A stretch of 24,499 nt of DNA from Pelargonium cotyledonis (GCA_036897625.1 JAYMTA010000763.1:1-24499); one strand, 5' to 3'; shown: positions 10,427-22,800, counted from the stretch's first letter. Translations and numbers: made by a program. The notes: a model not told the origin generated them from the letters alone.

Positions 10427-13400
10427 TAAAGATGATACTATTATATATTATATTAACTCATCGTGGTCCAAAAGGAGTAGAGTTCAACAAATCGTGGGTG
10501 CTACAAATAATCTGCAACGTCGTTCGGGAGATGTGCTACCTCCCCCAGGAGATGACTATGGCAATATTGATACGCCATTAACAGCCAAACCCACGGCTAA
10601 AAGTCCTTCAAATGTGAGCATCCAGATAAGCCTACTTTCTGATTGTGGAAGATTTTTTCACAACCATATACTTACTCTCATTTATTGCCCATTTTGTAGT
10701 ATTTAATTTGCTTAATGTGGTTATATTTGGCTTACCCGGGGTTGTCTCTTCGCAACAGGATGTTCGAAGCCAGGTTGGGGAACCTTGTGCAGATAGTTGC
10801 ATTCAATTGTCTAGCGCACTTCCTGCGGCAGCCTCATGGTATGTGTGTTTACTGATCAATGGTATTCAGCAAATTATTTGTTGTGATGTGAGCATCAATT
10901 GGTTAAAAATTTATCTTCAGGGTCACTCGTCTTGCTGCTAGTCCTTCTCCAGATACAAATTTATCCAGTTCAGGTGCACATCCCAAGAAAAAATCTGAGA
11001 CATGTAGCAGTTCCCAACTTCGTGCTTCAGAAGCTGCAAGCACAAAAACATCTACACATGATGTTAGAAGATCTATGGCTGTGGAAAATTGTGAAGTGCC
11101 TAATGGTGAATTGGGTTCTCTGGGAATAGCTAAACAGTATTCTAATAGAAATTGCAAAACGGCAGTGGTAAGCACAGATGCTGAAGCTATTTTAGCTGCA
11201 GAAGCTGCCGCTTATAAGCCCGCACCACCCTCGTGCACTAGCCCTCTGGAATCTGGCAAGCCTTCTTGCAGTCATAGTTTGGATAAAGAAGAAAATACTC
11301 CTGTTGATAAGGATGTCCAGAGTTTATGTTCTGGGTTATTGTCAGTTAGTATTCATAGTCATCTTGAAGACAAGTGCTCCAGCCCTGTTCCAAATAGTTC
11401 GGTGTCTAATCTTTATTCAGACAACTTGCCTGGAAATATAGGTTCACTAGAAAATATCAATGAGCAATCTCTAGTATGTTCAACCTCACTTGCATTAAGA
11501 GAAGATGAGAAAGATTTTATAGGTTTTGATAATTCTCTACTGAAGAGTTCAGAAAGAATCGGTGATTTACCATCTATGCCCGCACCTTCTTTACTGCAGA
11601 ATCAGTCTAGCTGTCACTCTCGGCAGTTGAGTGGTGTTTCCAATAAAAATAACCCTTATTTAGAATCTGAAGTAATTATGAGACTCAATGAGGACAAAGC
11701 TGGTAAGTTTGCTAAGATGGACAACACCTATGAATATTCTCACATGATGTCAGATATGGGCAAAAAGGAGTGCATTGGAAACTGGAGTAACAATGTAACC
11801 AGCATTAATCGTAATGTTTCTTCAGGTATGGGAGAGAGCAGCATTATCGCAGACATACTCTCTATGGATTTTGATCCATGGGATGATTCCTTGACCTCAC
11901 CTCATAGTTTAGTTAAATTCTTATATTCTGAAAATGATAGAGAGCATGGTTCCCCTGAAGTACCAAGTTTCTATAAAGTGCAAAATAGCAAACAGTCCAG
12001 GTTTTCATTTGCCAGACAGGATGATTTGCAAGATCCAGCATCATTGGAGCATTCAATAGGTTATACTGGATATGCACCCGATATCTTTTCTTCCTCCAAT
12101 TTTACGGAAAACAAGGACCCTTGGGCTGATAGAGTTCAGCAAATATTTCGTCCCAGTAGTATTGAGGACTCTGTTAATATTCCAAGCAGCTATTCTTTGA
12201 TGTCTTCCAAGTTTTCTGGTGAGCTTTTATGGTTTATTTCAATGCTTTGTTTTATCTGTTTTCTGGTGGTTATGGGATCGTCAGGTATTGTTTATGTTTT
12301 TGGGTGTATAATTTTTGGATTGATTGTTAGGGATGGTCTTCTACGGCAATTCCTAATAAGATTTTTGATGTTCCCCTCATTTTAGGTACTTTAAGCTTTT
12401 GTAGATTGTTATCTGGAACCATGTTATAAGTTAAACTTAATATTAGTTGTAAGGTATATGTTGGATGATGGAAATATTATACTAGCTAGGTTTAATTTGA
12501 CATATAAGTCGGCTTGGTGTTCTTATTGATAGGGATGAACTCTACTGTTTTTACACTTTGTTTCTCTGGTTCCTGTATTTCCTTTATCTTTCTTGCATTT
12601 GATGAAAGCTCTAGACTGAGTTCTTATCTTGTTTTGATCTCTTGATGAAATTAGAATTCAGTTGCCTTTTATTTATTTAATATGTATGCTGCTATTAAGT
12701 ATTTTATTTGCGTCTTGTGACAGTTCCAAAAGCTCCACTTTCCACTCCTCCAGGATTTTCCGAACCTAGCAGGCCACCTCCTCCTCCTGGGTTTTCTTCT
12801 CACGGGAGAATAGAACATGCTTTTAGCAGTTTGGGTATGTATATTTATATTTATGATATATTTTTTTCCTGTTTGATTGAATTCTAAACTGAATTTTGCG
12901 GTACAGCAAATCATCTCTTTCCAACTTCCACGCCACCCTCACCGGGCAATCATCTAATTCAAACGTCCACACCACTAAGTCCCGTAAATCATCTCTTTCA
13001 AATGCCTGCACAACCGACTAGAAATGCAAGGAGCACGAGTAATATTGAATATATTGATCCTGCAATATTAGAAGTTCGCGAAGGTATGTCAGCAGGGCTG
13101 AGTAGTTCTGGCTTTGACGTGGGATCAGCCTTGTTTTCACAGCTTTATCGTTTAGAAAACGAAACAAGCCTGAATCCACAGATGCCACAATCCATCTCTA
13201 CACATCAGGGTTTCAGATCTTCTGATCACTCCGGGAACAGATATTCTTCCCACAATGATGCTTATTCTACTTCTCCAATGCTCCCCAACCACTCCCAGGT
13301 CAACAATCCATCTGCATTTTCACAATTGACAGATCAACAGTTGAGAACTGCTCGCATGCCAAATGGCCATTGGGGCAGTTGCAATCAGGTCAGTAATGTT

Positions 13401-13532
13401 GGTGATCAGGGCATGTCGGAAGTTCTGAGTAATGAGAGGTTAGGGTATAACAGGCTCATTCCTAGCTATGAGGATTTGAAGTTCCAATCGTACGGTTCTG
13501 ACAGTCTTTATGACCGAGGATTCGGTATGTGA
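8885..13532 (+). CDS. CNOT4-like RING/RRM/CCCH protein (CCR4-NOT subunit 4 family, putative E3 ligase)
   Basis: Twelve coding exons: 8885-8977, 9109-9236, 9322-9475, 9592-9701, 9958-10041, 10142-10190, 10289-10380, 10475-10613, 10759-10838, 10921-12218, 12724-12834 and 12907-13532. They total 2964 nt, 987 aa, all GT-AG. Residues 9-56 form the C4C4 RING of NOT4 proteins (C9, C12, C26, C28, C33, C36, C53, C56; CPAC at the end). An RRM follows at about 110-196, with RNP2 LVYIIGLP and RNP1-like SCCVYITY. A C-x8-C-x4-C-x3-H zinc finger is at 199-217. The C-terminal three quarters is Ser/Asn-rich and low in complexity, with DPWDD and DPWAD motifs and PPGF repeats. NOT4 is known as an E3 ubiquitin ligase tied to CCR4-NOT mRNA decay and translation quality control; the plant protein's role is inferred from this. 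One exon of 1298 nt encodes most of the tail. The stop overlaps a possible splice donor (see findings). Confidence 0.95.
10396..10424 (+). repeat. (CT)n microsatellite at the start of CNOT4 intron 8
   Basis: About 14 CT units lie 15 bases after the GTATGC donor at 10381. A pyrimidine tract this close to a 5' splice site is unusual, and its length is likely polymorphic. Confidence 0.9.
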
Positions 13533-14010
13533 TTCCAATGGTTCGAGACATGTCCATGCAGGTCATTAGAGTGCTATAGTTGTTGCATATTAGTTTGCCG
13601 GCAGAAAGAAACAAATCTTTCACTACTCGAGTTTTTATATAAATATAGTTGCTTAGAGTGTACAAGGTAGAATTGTGTGGGCATTAATTTGTGGTGTGCC
13701 ACACAGTTTGGTTGGGCTAGAGGAAGTAGCTCTATGATAATACTATTAGAACCTAGCCACTCATGGTATGTGTCCGAAATCCGAAGCTCAGCCCAAGTGC
13801 GAGTGCAGAGAAACATTTTCTGAAAAGGTTGGTTTTCACAATAGTTTTTAATATTTCTGTAAAAGTTGTGTTACACTTTAGGCCACGAAATGGAGTTTTG
13901 ATTGTTTGGTGTCATGTTGTGTTTGCAGGTGAGCTGGATTGCAAGTATCGGCCACTGACTCAACCATGAAGCATATACGGTTATATGGCCTGTTTTGGTG
14001 TAAGTTGTAG
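13533..14010 (+). other. 3' region of the CNOT4-like gene
   Basis: A T-rich region with no further conserved coding. A usable donor (GTATGT, 13525) and acceptor (TTTGCAG, ending 13928) suggest an optional terminal intron. No clear AATAAA was found on the plus strand, so the transcript end is unknown. Confidence 0.45.
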
Positions 14011-14748
14011 TTATTATCTATTCATTACTATTTGGACTTGACACATGTGGACAATGTCCCTTAGACTACTCGCTCGGATATGCAAATTGAAATGCTTGAT
14101 AAGAGAATTAGCAGTGGAGTGGCAAAGCACTCGAAACCTAGATCATTTTTTCGGGCTCCATATAATAGGCCTGATCAATCTCCAATCAGGGTTAGGCAAA
14201 TCCGGACATTTTACGTGTAACACTTTACGTGAAACTAACAATCAGCACTCCGCGAGGCTGCAAACAACATTTTGAACATTACTTGTTTTTTAACTTTTTC
14301 GAAACGAGTGTTATAGTTTCTGTCTCAAGTTTTATTTATCGGGATTGGATAAATTTCCAATTGGTATACGTACAAACTGTACAATCCAATCTTCACATAT
14401 TATAAGATAAACTATTATATCAGAATTCAATGCAAATTGTCAGCTCTAAATCGACTAAATCGATAAGTACAATAAGACCCACAATTTCTTATTGGGTCTC
14501 TCCTATTTCTGCACCGAAACAACCGACCCAATAGAAACAAACTATTGACCGTAGATCGGGACACATAAGGTTAGAATTGTACTCCAAAGGGAAAGAAAAG
14601 CAATGTCCTAGTTAAAGCGTGCAAGAGAGCTCAGTCTCTACAGGATGAGCAAAGTACCTAAACACAGTAGTGTTTGCGACATGAAAGTAAAATAGGTGAA
14701 TCCATAGATATACACAGAGAAAACAAGAATGTGCTGTTCCTTTTTCTC
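14011..14748. other. Spacer, no gene seen
   Basis: AT-rich DNA between the CNOT4 tail and an unrecognised open frame. The short open frame 14045-14275 (plus) resembles no known family and has no splice or promoter support. It may include the CNOT4 3' UTR end. Confidence 0.5.
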
Positions 14749-15118
14749 CTATGATTTTGACACATCATTGCCATGCATGCTCATGATCACCATCTCCATC
14801 TTCTTCACCACCTTCATGGGTTTGAGAAAAGACCAGACAGGAACAGACACAGAGACAGAAACAGAAACAGAAGCTACTAAATGAAGGCAATAAGGTTTCC
14901 TTGTTTGGACCACCTGGTAAAGAGTGTGTTGCTTAGGAAATATGACCAGTCTCTTCCTCTGATGAGCCCTTTTAATCCCAGGATTCATCGCTGTTCTGGT
15001 CTCATCTGCCACGTGTACGGCTAGGTAAAAGCTGTCATGTTTCCTTCCATCACACTCCTTGTACCGGACAACGTATGTGTTGTCGGGCGGAGTTGACAGT
15101 TTGAGTTTTGGACCGGAT
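14749..15118 (-). other. Unrecognised open frame, possible gene fragment
   Basis: One minus-strand frame stays open from about 15118 to a stop at 14749, in DNA richer in GC than its surroundings. The text is mixed and protein-like in the first 75 or so residues (NTYVVRYKECDG, GIKRAHQRKRLVIFPKQHTL). It then passes into a Ser-Val run encoded by a (TCTGTT)-like simple repeat. The first ATG is at 14988, well inside the open stretch, and I see no clear upstream exon. I do not recognise it. It could be an exon of an unannotated gene, a gene relic or chance. Confidence 0.25.
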
Positions 15119-15176
15119 TTGAGTCAGGGGTTTTCAGGTTTCAAGTGAAAGAAAATCTAGCCCGGAGTTTCGGAGA

Positions 15177-15186
15177 TGACACGTCA
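15177..15186. promoter_or_regulatory. Palindromic bZIP-type site TGACACGTCA
   Basis: TGACACGTCA joins two TGAC half-sites around an ACGT core, the form bound by plant bZIP factors. It lies about 60 bases upstream of the unrecognised minus-strand open frame, and a TGACGTAA occurs further up (15309). Function is inferred from the motif alone. Confidence 0.35.
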
Positions 15187-15189
15187 GAG

Positions 15190-16400
15190 ATGGAGTGAAC
15201 TTATGCATGTCTAAAACAAAATGTTGCGTTCCGTTTGCTTCTTAACATGACTGACAGTTAAAACGATGTCGTTCTGACAACCTAGAATGAAAAAACGAAA
15301 CAGTATAATGACGTAACATGCACATATAAACTCCATGTATATATATGTATATAACATGACATGATGATCTGTTTACAAGTGCTGATGTGACACACAATTA
15401 AAAACCAACTACAACGTGTTAGTTTAGAGGAGACAATCCACTCAAAACCCGAAAGGTAACATGTAATGTGATGGGACGTTGTCTTGTACGCGCTTGAGAA
15501 GAGAGTGGTGGTGGGAGTGTAGTTATGGACAGCTAGTACAAGAGAATTAAACAGAGCAATATTGGTTCTCCTGAAAGTGAGCCCTACTGCTTTATTTCAA
15601 TTGATCTGTCACCAATCAATTCATTTTCATGCTACTATTGTTTCATCTCTACTTTGTTTCTTTTTCATGCCCACATAAATATCTTTGTTTTTCTTCTTTC
15701 TCTTTTTTAATTGGAAAAATAATATATCACAAAATCAATACATGTGTCCACTTCTCTTGAGTTAGCGCTAAGACTATTTTACCGCTTGCGCTCGTTCTCT
15801 GCTCAACACATTTTTTAGGAGAGGTGAAAATTTTAACTGTGAACAAATCTTAAATGAGAATTAGTTTGAGTGTAGTAAAACGACTTAAAAGTGTCAATCA
15901 CGAACGTACGGACCCGCTCAAGAACTCTATGGTGTTAACCGTGAAAATGCAACAATTTTAGATTATAAGTTAGACTTGAGTTGTAAAGGCCCGCCTTGAA
16001 CTCAATCTAAGAAGTATAGCTAACAATTTGAACTGAATCTGATGGAAACACAACGTTTTCAGTTTGAAAAGGCAAGGGACGGGGTCGGGGCAAACGAGAT
16101 TTTCCCGACATAATTGGTGTTTAAAATCATAATTAAAGTTGAACATATAATTAATTTTACAATACTATATAAATAAAAGTATGAATTCTAGTACAAATTA
16201 TGTAAATAAGAGTTAATTAATTATGAGATGACTTTAGTGAAGAAAAAGAAGCAATGGGCAGACAAAAAGTAGGGTTTGAAATATTCAAGAGGTACAAGAG
16301 AGAGCCATTAACAACTTGGTTTAATACCCAACCAGGATACTCTACTATTGCACATTCCCAATGCCCAAATAATAGTAATAAAATTAAATCGTCCTTGGGC
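15190..16400. other. Spacer, no gene seen
   Basis: AT-rich spacer without recognisable genes or RNA genes. The minus-strand frame 16217-16591 is open but runs into AACACG-type repeat DNA and shows no family match. Confidence 0.5.
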
Positions 16401-16419
16401 ATTACACTGAATGTTTGTT

Positions 16420-16577
16420 TGTGTGTTGCACGACTCAACATGAAATCGAAATGATTATAAACATAAAACATGAGCATAACACGTTTAACACCAAAAACAA
16501 AAAAAAATGGTAGTCTTGACAAGATACAATATAATTGACACGTACACGACCTAACATACGATAGAACCAACACATTT
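16420..16577. repeat. AACACG/CACGAC-type repeat, second copy
   Basis: Text such as GCACGACTCAACATG, AACACGTTTAACACC and ACACGTACACGACC resembles the repeat in peroxidase intron 7. It is degraded, with no clear ends. Confidence 0.4.
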
Positions 16578-16777
16578 GATGAGGTCAACAACTAAATCTA
16601 GATGTTTCATAAGTTTGTTTCACATAGATTGACTAAATTGGCATTTTATTATAATAAATGTCATAAGAAATATACACGATGAGATCAACAACTACTTCTG
16701 ATTTGCCAGTTTGTGTCACATACAATTAATTTTTTTTATTATAAACAAGCGTATCAACCGAATTTCAAACCTGAGAC
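16578..16777. repeat. Diverged 100-bp tandem duplication
   Basis: GATGAGGTCAACAACTA at 16578 recurs as GATGAGATCAACAACTA at 16678, exactly 100 bases later. GTTTCACATAGATTGA is echoed by GTGTCACATACAATTA, and a TTTTATTATAA block by TTTTTATTATAAA. The copies are well diverged after the first 20 bases, so the duplication is old. Confidence 0.6.
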
Positions 16778-17432
16778 ATCTAAAGGAGCAAGCATTTTAA
16801 ACCACTTGCCTGTGATAGTTTGTCATACAACTAGTTTTGGATTAGATGTTATTTTCTTTGAAAAAAAAATACTGCAAGACAAGTCAAACTATTTTACATT
16901 TAATTATGAAAATTTACACATTCAAATTGTATGATTCTTGGGAAATAACTATTCAAGTCGGACAAATTCACACATTTTGTGTTTAGAACTCGAATCTTAT
17001 CCGTAGCTAAAAATCTAAAACCGAACAATCTCACAATCCTTCTATAATTAATAGCAACTATCTTTAAAGAAAAAGATAAATGAATACACATGACTTCGAG
17101 TGAAGACAAAGCCAGAAAGCTACTATACACAAACAATTTAACATCAGAAACAGTACCAAAATCGTGTAATGCAATGTGCATAGAGCCCAACAAATGAAAA
17201 TGAAGTTACCTCAAAATAATAATCATTAGAGCTACCAATTTGAGATTCAGCTTTGTTCATATTTAAAAGACTTAACACGGATTCGACTCAAATAATATGC
17301 ACGTTGTGGATTTCGAGTTTAAAGTAGTTTTCATCAAACTTGTTTTAGAAAATGATTGAGTTTATATTTTGCAACTTGAATCTAAAAGAGTCTAAGTTAT
17401 AATTATGTTCTACTTTATAAATAAAAAATAGT
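16778..17432. other. Spacer, no gene seen
   Basis: AT-rich DNA with short chance open frames (16713-16934 plus, 16900-17193 minus). No protein family, RNA gene or element end is recognised. Confidence 0.5.
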
Positions 17433-17738
17433 AAAAGATCTAATTCGATCTTTGAACTTTTATGTTTCGACTTAATTTAGTCCATGAATTTTTTTTAAAA
17501 CAAAAAATAGTCTTTGAATTTTCGTATTTGAATTCCAAATAGTCTATGAACTTTTTTTTTTCGATAGAATTTTGTCCATGAGTTTTTTTTAACCCAAAAT
17601 AGTCACCGAACTTTCAAATATTTACTCAATTTGGTTTCTAAGCTTTTCAAAATATAGAAACTATTTTGGGTTAATAAATATTGAGACGTTAAATTGGACC
17701 GAATCATAAAAGTTCAGGACGACCAAACTGAGTCTCTT
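17433..17738. mobile_element. Small foldback (MITE-like) element
   Basis: The outer arms pair: TGAACTTTTATGTTTCG near 17454 and TGAACTTTTATGATTCGG read inward from the right (about 17697-17714). Inner arms also pair: AACCCAAAATAGT (17591-17603) with ACTATTTTGGGTT (about 17667-17679). Between them a phrase like AGTCTATGAACTTTT recurs four times. The 306-base size and absence of coding fit a non-autonomous DNA transposon. No target duplication was seen, so superfamily is open. Confidence 0.55.
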
Positions 17739-19310
17739 ACGAAAAAAAAAATACATACTTATATTAATGATCTATAATGTACTGTTAAAAAAAAAGAGAA
17801 GTGCAAGATTATTTTCATGTTCATACATTATAAAGTAGATATACAGATGACAATTCTTTCTTTTACTATTTATTTGGTACTATCTTATGTATCAATGCAT
17901 GTATTGTACCTACAACTACAGCACCACCTCTTTCTCTCTCTACTGTACCCTTCTTACATCTACGTACAGTCCCAGCTTCTTCCAAAGCAGGATAATCCGG
18001 AGTTTCTTGTCCACGTGGCTCTCTTAATTTTTTTTTATATATTATAAATGTGAATCATACGGTTTAATTTGGGTGTAACAAGGAGACAAATTACAGTTTG
18101 TACAGTTAGCATTTTTTGGTTAAGAGAGTCACATGTACGCATTATTATTACATATTGGTAACTAAAAATCCCGAGTTCAAGTACTGCCACCACTTATATT
18201 AAATTCCAACACAAAACGAAAAATAAATTTGCGTATGAGCCCCTGCATAGCTAGAATAAACTAGCACGTTATGGGGCGGGAGTTGGATCTTAACATTTCA
18301 CATTTTACTAACATTAAAAATAATTTTGAAAGTATTTAACTTTTGTCTTAGGCTATGGTTATACCTACCCACTTCAAATACTTGTAGCCAAATTTTTTTC
18401 AAATAATAATCAATCAAACATAATCTTCCCATTGAGAGTTGAGTTAAGAATTTGAAACCAAAACTATGGACACACATATATATTTTTTTGAATAAAATAC
18501 TCTCAATCAATTATCGAGTCGTGTAAACCAATATTTTCCAAACGTTCGAAACCCGCACCTCTTTCAGATTGGATAAAAGTTAGAAGTGTTTCAACTAAAC
18601 CCCAAAAATTAAAAATTCGAGTTGATAGCAACACAAATACAATCAAATCTAGCCTAATAAACAATTATTTTGAGATGAATACAATAATTTTGTTTAAAGC
18701 ATCACCAAATTATACCAAACCTCAATCAATGGGTCCTCCCTAGATCAAATTTTATTGAAGATAAAAGCAATAATAAAATCCTACTAATACTCAGCATTAT
18801 GTATTATAATTAGGCAATTTAATCAGCTGAAGCAACCATTGTACATCAAATCAATTTACCAAAAAATAAAAGTTATGATCCAGCTTGTGCCACACAAAAC
18901 AAAACACTAAATTGATACACCAATCTTTTTTCCCCAAAAGTGACTGATTTAGAGAGAAGCACCAAAATAATTTATTGTCCATATCTAAGATCACTTGAAA
19001 ACAACCAAATGGGGAAGGCTATTGGTTAGCTCAGGAAAGAGCTGTCCCATTTGCCTAAAATAGATTAGAGGTCATGTAATTTGACAAATATAAAGGCTAA
19101 AAAGGGACCACCCATATTGAATTTTGGTCTAATTGGACATAAACTAAAATGTGCTATTTTGTTTCGGTTGAGGTCAAAATAGAACACTTTCCTAATGATA
19201 ATCAAATCACACAATTAACATCTAGATCCAATAGCTAACGGACAAAAAGGAATCAAAATCAAGTAAATTTCGATTTAGAGTGACCAATTCTTGCATTTTA
19301 ACAACGTGAC
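17739..19310. other. Spacer, no gene seen
   Basis: AT-rich DNA with a palindromic CCACGTGG at 18011-18018 and a weak B-box-like GAGTTCAAGTAC near 18174. No gene, RNA gene or complete element could be supported. Confidence 0.5.
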
Positions 19311-19319
19311 ATATGAGCA

Positions 19320-19495
19320 CAGTGGGCAAGTGCCCCTAATAAAGTGTAAAAAAAACCATATTTTATTAAGTGATTTTTTCAAATTTTAAGCAAATGTGTT
19401 AAGGTACCCCTTATAAATTTTAAGGGTGCCCCACTAAAACTAAAACATACATTATAGTGCCCCCGCTCGCATTAGATCCTGGATCCGCCACTGGT
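19320..19495. repeat. Probable repeat fragment
   Basis: The stretch repeats GTGCCCC-type phrases (AGTGCCCCTAATAAA, GGGTGCCCCACTAAAA, AGTGCCCCCGCTC) around T-rich DNA and ends GATCCTGGATCCGCCACTGG, a phrase I associate with dispersed plant repeats. No ends or target duplication are clear, so the class is unknown. Confidence 0.35.
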
Positions 19496-19831
19496 GACAT
19501 ATGATGCATACTTATAGAACAAATTTAAATAAGAGAACATATGAGAAACACATCACTGAGTTAGTTATTACCAATACATGATCGTGGAATCGGAGTTCAG
19601 ATAAAAGATAGTAAAGCTTATGAATCCTAAGGCAAGTCAACAGTCGTGTGCTGTGTGGGTTAAGATGCTCAAGCATGGTAACCTTTACATGAAATATGAA
19701 GATTACGGTTCATTCTAGTTTATATGTATAATTCCACCCGGAGGTCATTTTGTGCCAACCCGTTTTTTAACATCTTTCTATATAAAAGAGAGAACATGGG
19801 ATTATGGCTAAGATCTACCTGGTAGAGGTTT

Positions 19832-22800
19832 TCAACTCCTGCAGAAGAAACGGGACATGTTTGTGCTCGCAATTGACGGGGAATACGGGTGGTGGATTGC
19901 CGTGTTGATAAGGTGAGGTGGATTTGCAGCAGCCAACGGTGCAGCGGTTGTTGAAGAAGAGAATCCTGATGATGCTGCAGTAGAGAAGAATGGTACCGGG
20001 GACATCCCGCCATAAGGGCCTTGGACTTGCCACGCCCAGTTTGGTAGGGAATCAATGTCCGTCCTCTTCTCTATTGCTCCTTCCTGACAATGATTGATGC
20101 AATAACATTGGCGGTTGAGTCAGAAACAATAGACATCATATACCTCGGACAATAACATCAAGTATTCATTTATCTGGAAATTTCTCAACCTCTTGAATTG
20201 ACTTCCAGATAATGCAACTACAGTTTGGAGAATGGTTGAGACTTGGTCAAAGAAGAGTAATTTAATGTGTATCTATACTGAAGTATCACATTTATTAGCT
20301 TAGAACTAGACGGGTAATTCTAGGTGTGGATTTCAAGTGTTTTAAGCGATCCTTGTTGAATAAAATATTTTGCTAAAATTCAAATGCTATAGAGAGCTTT
20401 AATGGCAATGGCATGACATCTCGTAAAGTCAACTAGAAAGATTGGAGGGATTGTTACTTGCTGAAGTGTAGTTTTAAGCACACCCGGTTAGAAATTCTTA
20501 AATTCATTGGAATTACCTTATACGGAAAGAAAGGGTAGTTTACACCACTCCAGATAGGAGGGTGCTCAGATGCCACTGCTGGAGCGTGCAGGATGGGTTG
20601 AGCTCGCAATGTTGCTGGGGCAGAGGTCTCGATCTGTTAGAAAGCAACAACGGGATTAGCATGGAAATAAATAACTGATGACTTGGATACATCTGAAATG
20701 TCCCCTCCTTCCCAAAATAAGTGTCCTGGTTCATTTGAATTTTCGTACCAAAACAAGTGTCTTGTTTTCTTTTTAGGAAGTTAGTTATGCATTGATTATC
20801 AATAATGCCTCTATAATAAGCTAGTTAGGATCCTCAAGTTTGATACAACACATGTACCTTGGATAGAAAAGGAAATATACAACAATAACTAACTTCTACT
20901 TAATTTTTCTTAAAATAAAAAGCATGATGACACTTAATTTGGAACAGAGGAAGTATGTAATTCTAGGTTCAGAGCTAAGCTGAAATGAAGATTTTTGAGT
21001 TTGTAATTCAGAAATTACCCTTGCTCTCCTGTCCCGAGGCACCTCATCCCAAGACGGATAATGAAAACCGCCCACATTCTTATCCTTTTGGTCATCAGCA
21101 AAATGTGGGGGAGCCATCCCCAAGTTCAGATCAAGGTTGTAGTCACCACCAGTAATGAAAGTATCAACGCAATTGCCTATCAAATCAAAGATAAGATCCA
21201 CTTAATTCTTAACAATTAGCAACGGTCATCAATCAATACAGCATTGAGCATTTCAATATCAAGCATGATATTAATTACCAGTTCCAGCGATTATCTCTCC
21301 TTCATATGTACTTGGCTCAAAGTTAGTCACTGCTTCCCTTCCATTGCATTTTATAGCAGCCTTGTCATAAGCCCTGAGACACAGAAAGTGGAAACTAATA
21401 AAGTTGAATGGAATTCCAAACCGGTTAAGCAGTGAAACCATTGACTTTCAGTACATAAGGACCTTGCAGCTTCCATCTCACTGTCGAAGAGCCCGAGATA
21501 TATGTACCTGCAGGCAAGCGCATACTAACAAATGAGAACAAATAAACCAACTAACATGCCACAACAATTTTCTAGTAAAAGAACATCGCATTGCATCATT
21601 CAAAATGGCCATTGATACCCAGCAACCAAAACTGTAGAACTAGTTATTAAAGTTCAAGGGACACTTACTTCTTGCCGAGAAGTTGCCCCATACGAGCTTC
21701 CCACCGCCCACATTTGTGCAGAGTCACTCCCCTGTATTTCGAGCTTCCCCTAGAGAATCCGGTGCTCTGGCGACGCAAGATATGCACAAATTCTTCCTTA
21801 GTGAAGTTACTCATCTGCAGAGCGATGAGTGATCAAAACACAATAATTAAACAGAAGATCAAACATGTTCTTATTTCTGTAACATGAGCTCAAACAATGA
21901 ACACACCTGCTTAATATCTTCATCATAATCACTGATATTAAAATTAATATCAGCGTCGACTCCGCGAAACTTAATTGCAGCTCGATCATATGCTCTGAGA
22001 TTAAAATGGAAAAAATCATCAGAAAATCCAAGTAGAAATTAATATACTGATAGAAACCAACTTGAAAACAAAAAAAAATCCTACCTAGCAGCAGCATGAG
22101 CAGTGTCAAATCCCCCTATCAATATCAAACAATTTGGTATTACACAATGAAATCCAATTAGGAATAAAGAAATTACTGAAGCAACAACATCTATGTTTTC
22201 TAAAACAAATCATAGCAACAACAAAAAAAAAGAAATAGAAGCAACTAGCAAGGAATCATGAACAAAAGCAACATCTATGATTCTAAGAAAATCAATGAGA
22301 AGCAAGTGATCAAATGATAAAATCTCCTCACCCAAGTAGACTTGTTTCCCACAATCCCTGCACAAAACAACAAACCAGTGGATTCAAGCATCACGCAAAA
22401 TTGAACAAACAACGCAAGTACAATCACAGAACTCCAACAAATTTGTACTAATCACAAACCAGATATGCGATTCCCATCTCCCGGTCCGACGATAGAACGT
22501 GACCCCTCGATACTGCGAGCTCCTCGATCTCGGTCCACGCCGGCTCTTCTTCACCTGCTGCCTCTGTTGCAGCTGCGGAATCATCCTCTGCTCCGCCTCT
22601 CCGCACGTGAGCTCCAGCCATTGCGGCCGCGAAGGCAGGCCAGAAGCCTGCCCAATCCCGAACCCTCCGCCGCCTCCGGTCGCCGGAAAAAGCTGAATAG
22701 TCCGCGCGCGGCTCTCTCCGCCTTCAGCCTCCACGTTTCCCGCCACTTCAACATCCTCATTCGCCTTCTTCAAGATTCCGAAGTCGAAACCAAGAGTGTC

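Noticed and set aside
16217-16591. Minus-strand 124-codon open frame
   Set aside because: It passes through AACACG-type repeat DNA and looks compositionally random (rich in Leu, Phe, Ser).
18110-18240. Possible SINE from GAGTTCAAGTAC
   Set aside because: The B-box match is weak and no flanking direct repeats were found.
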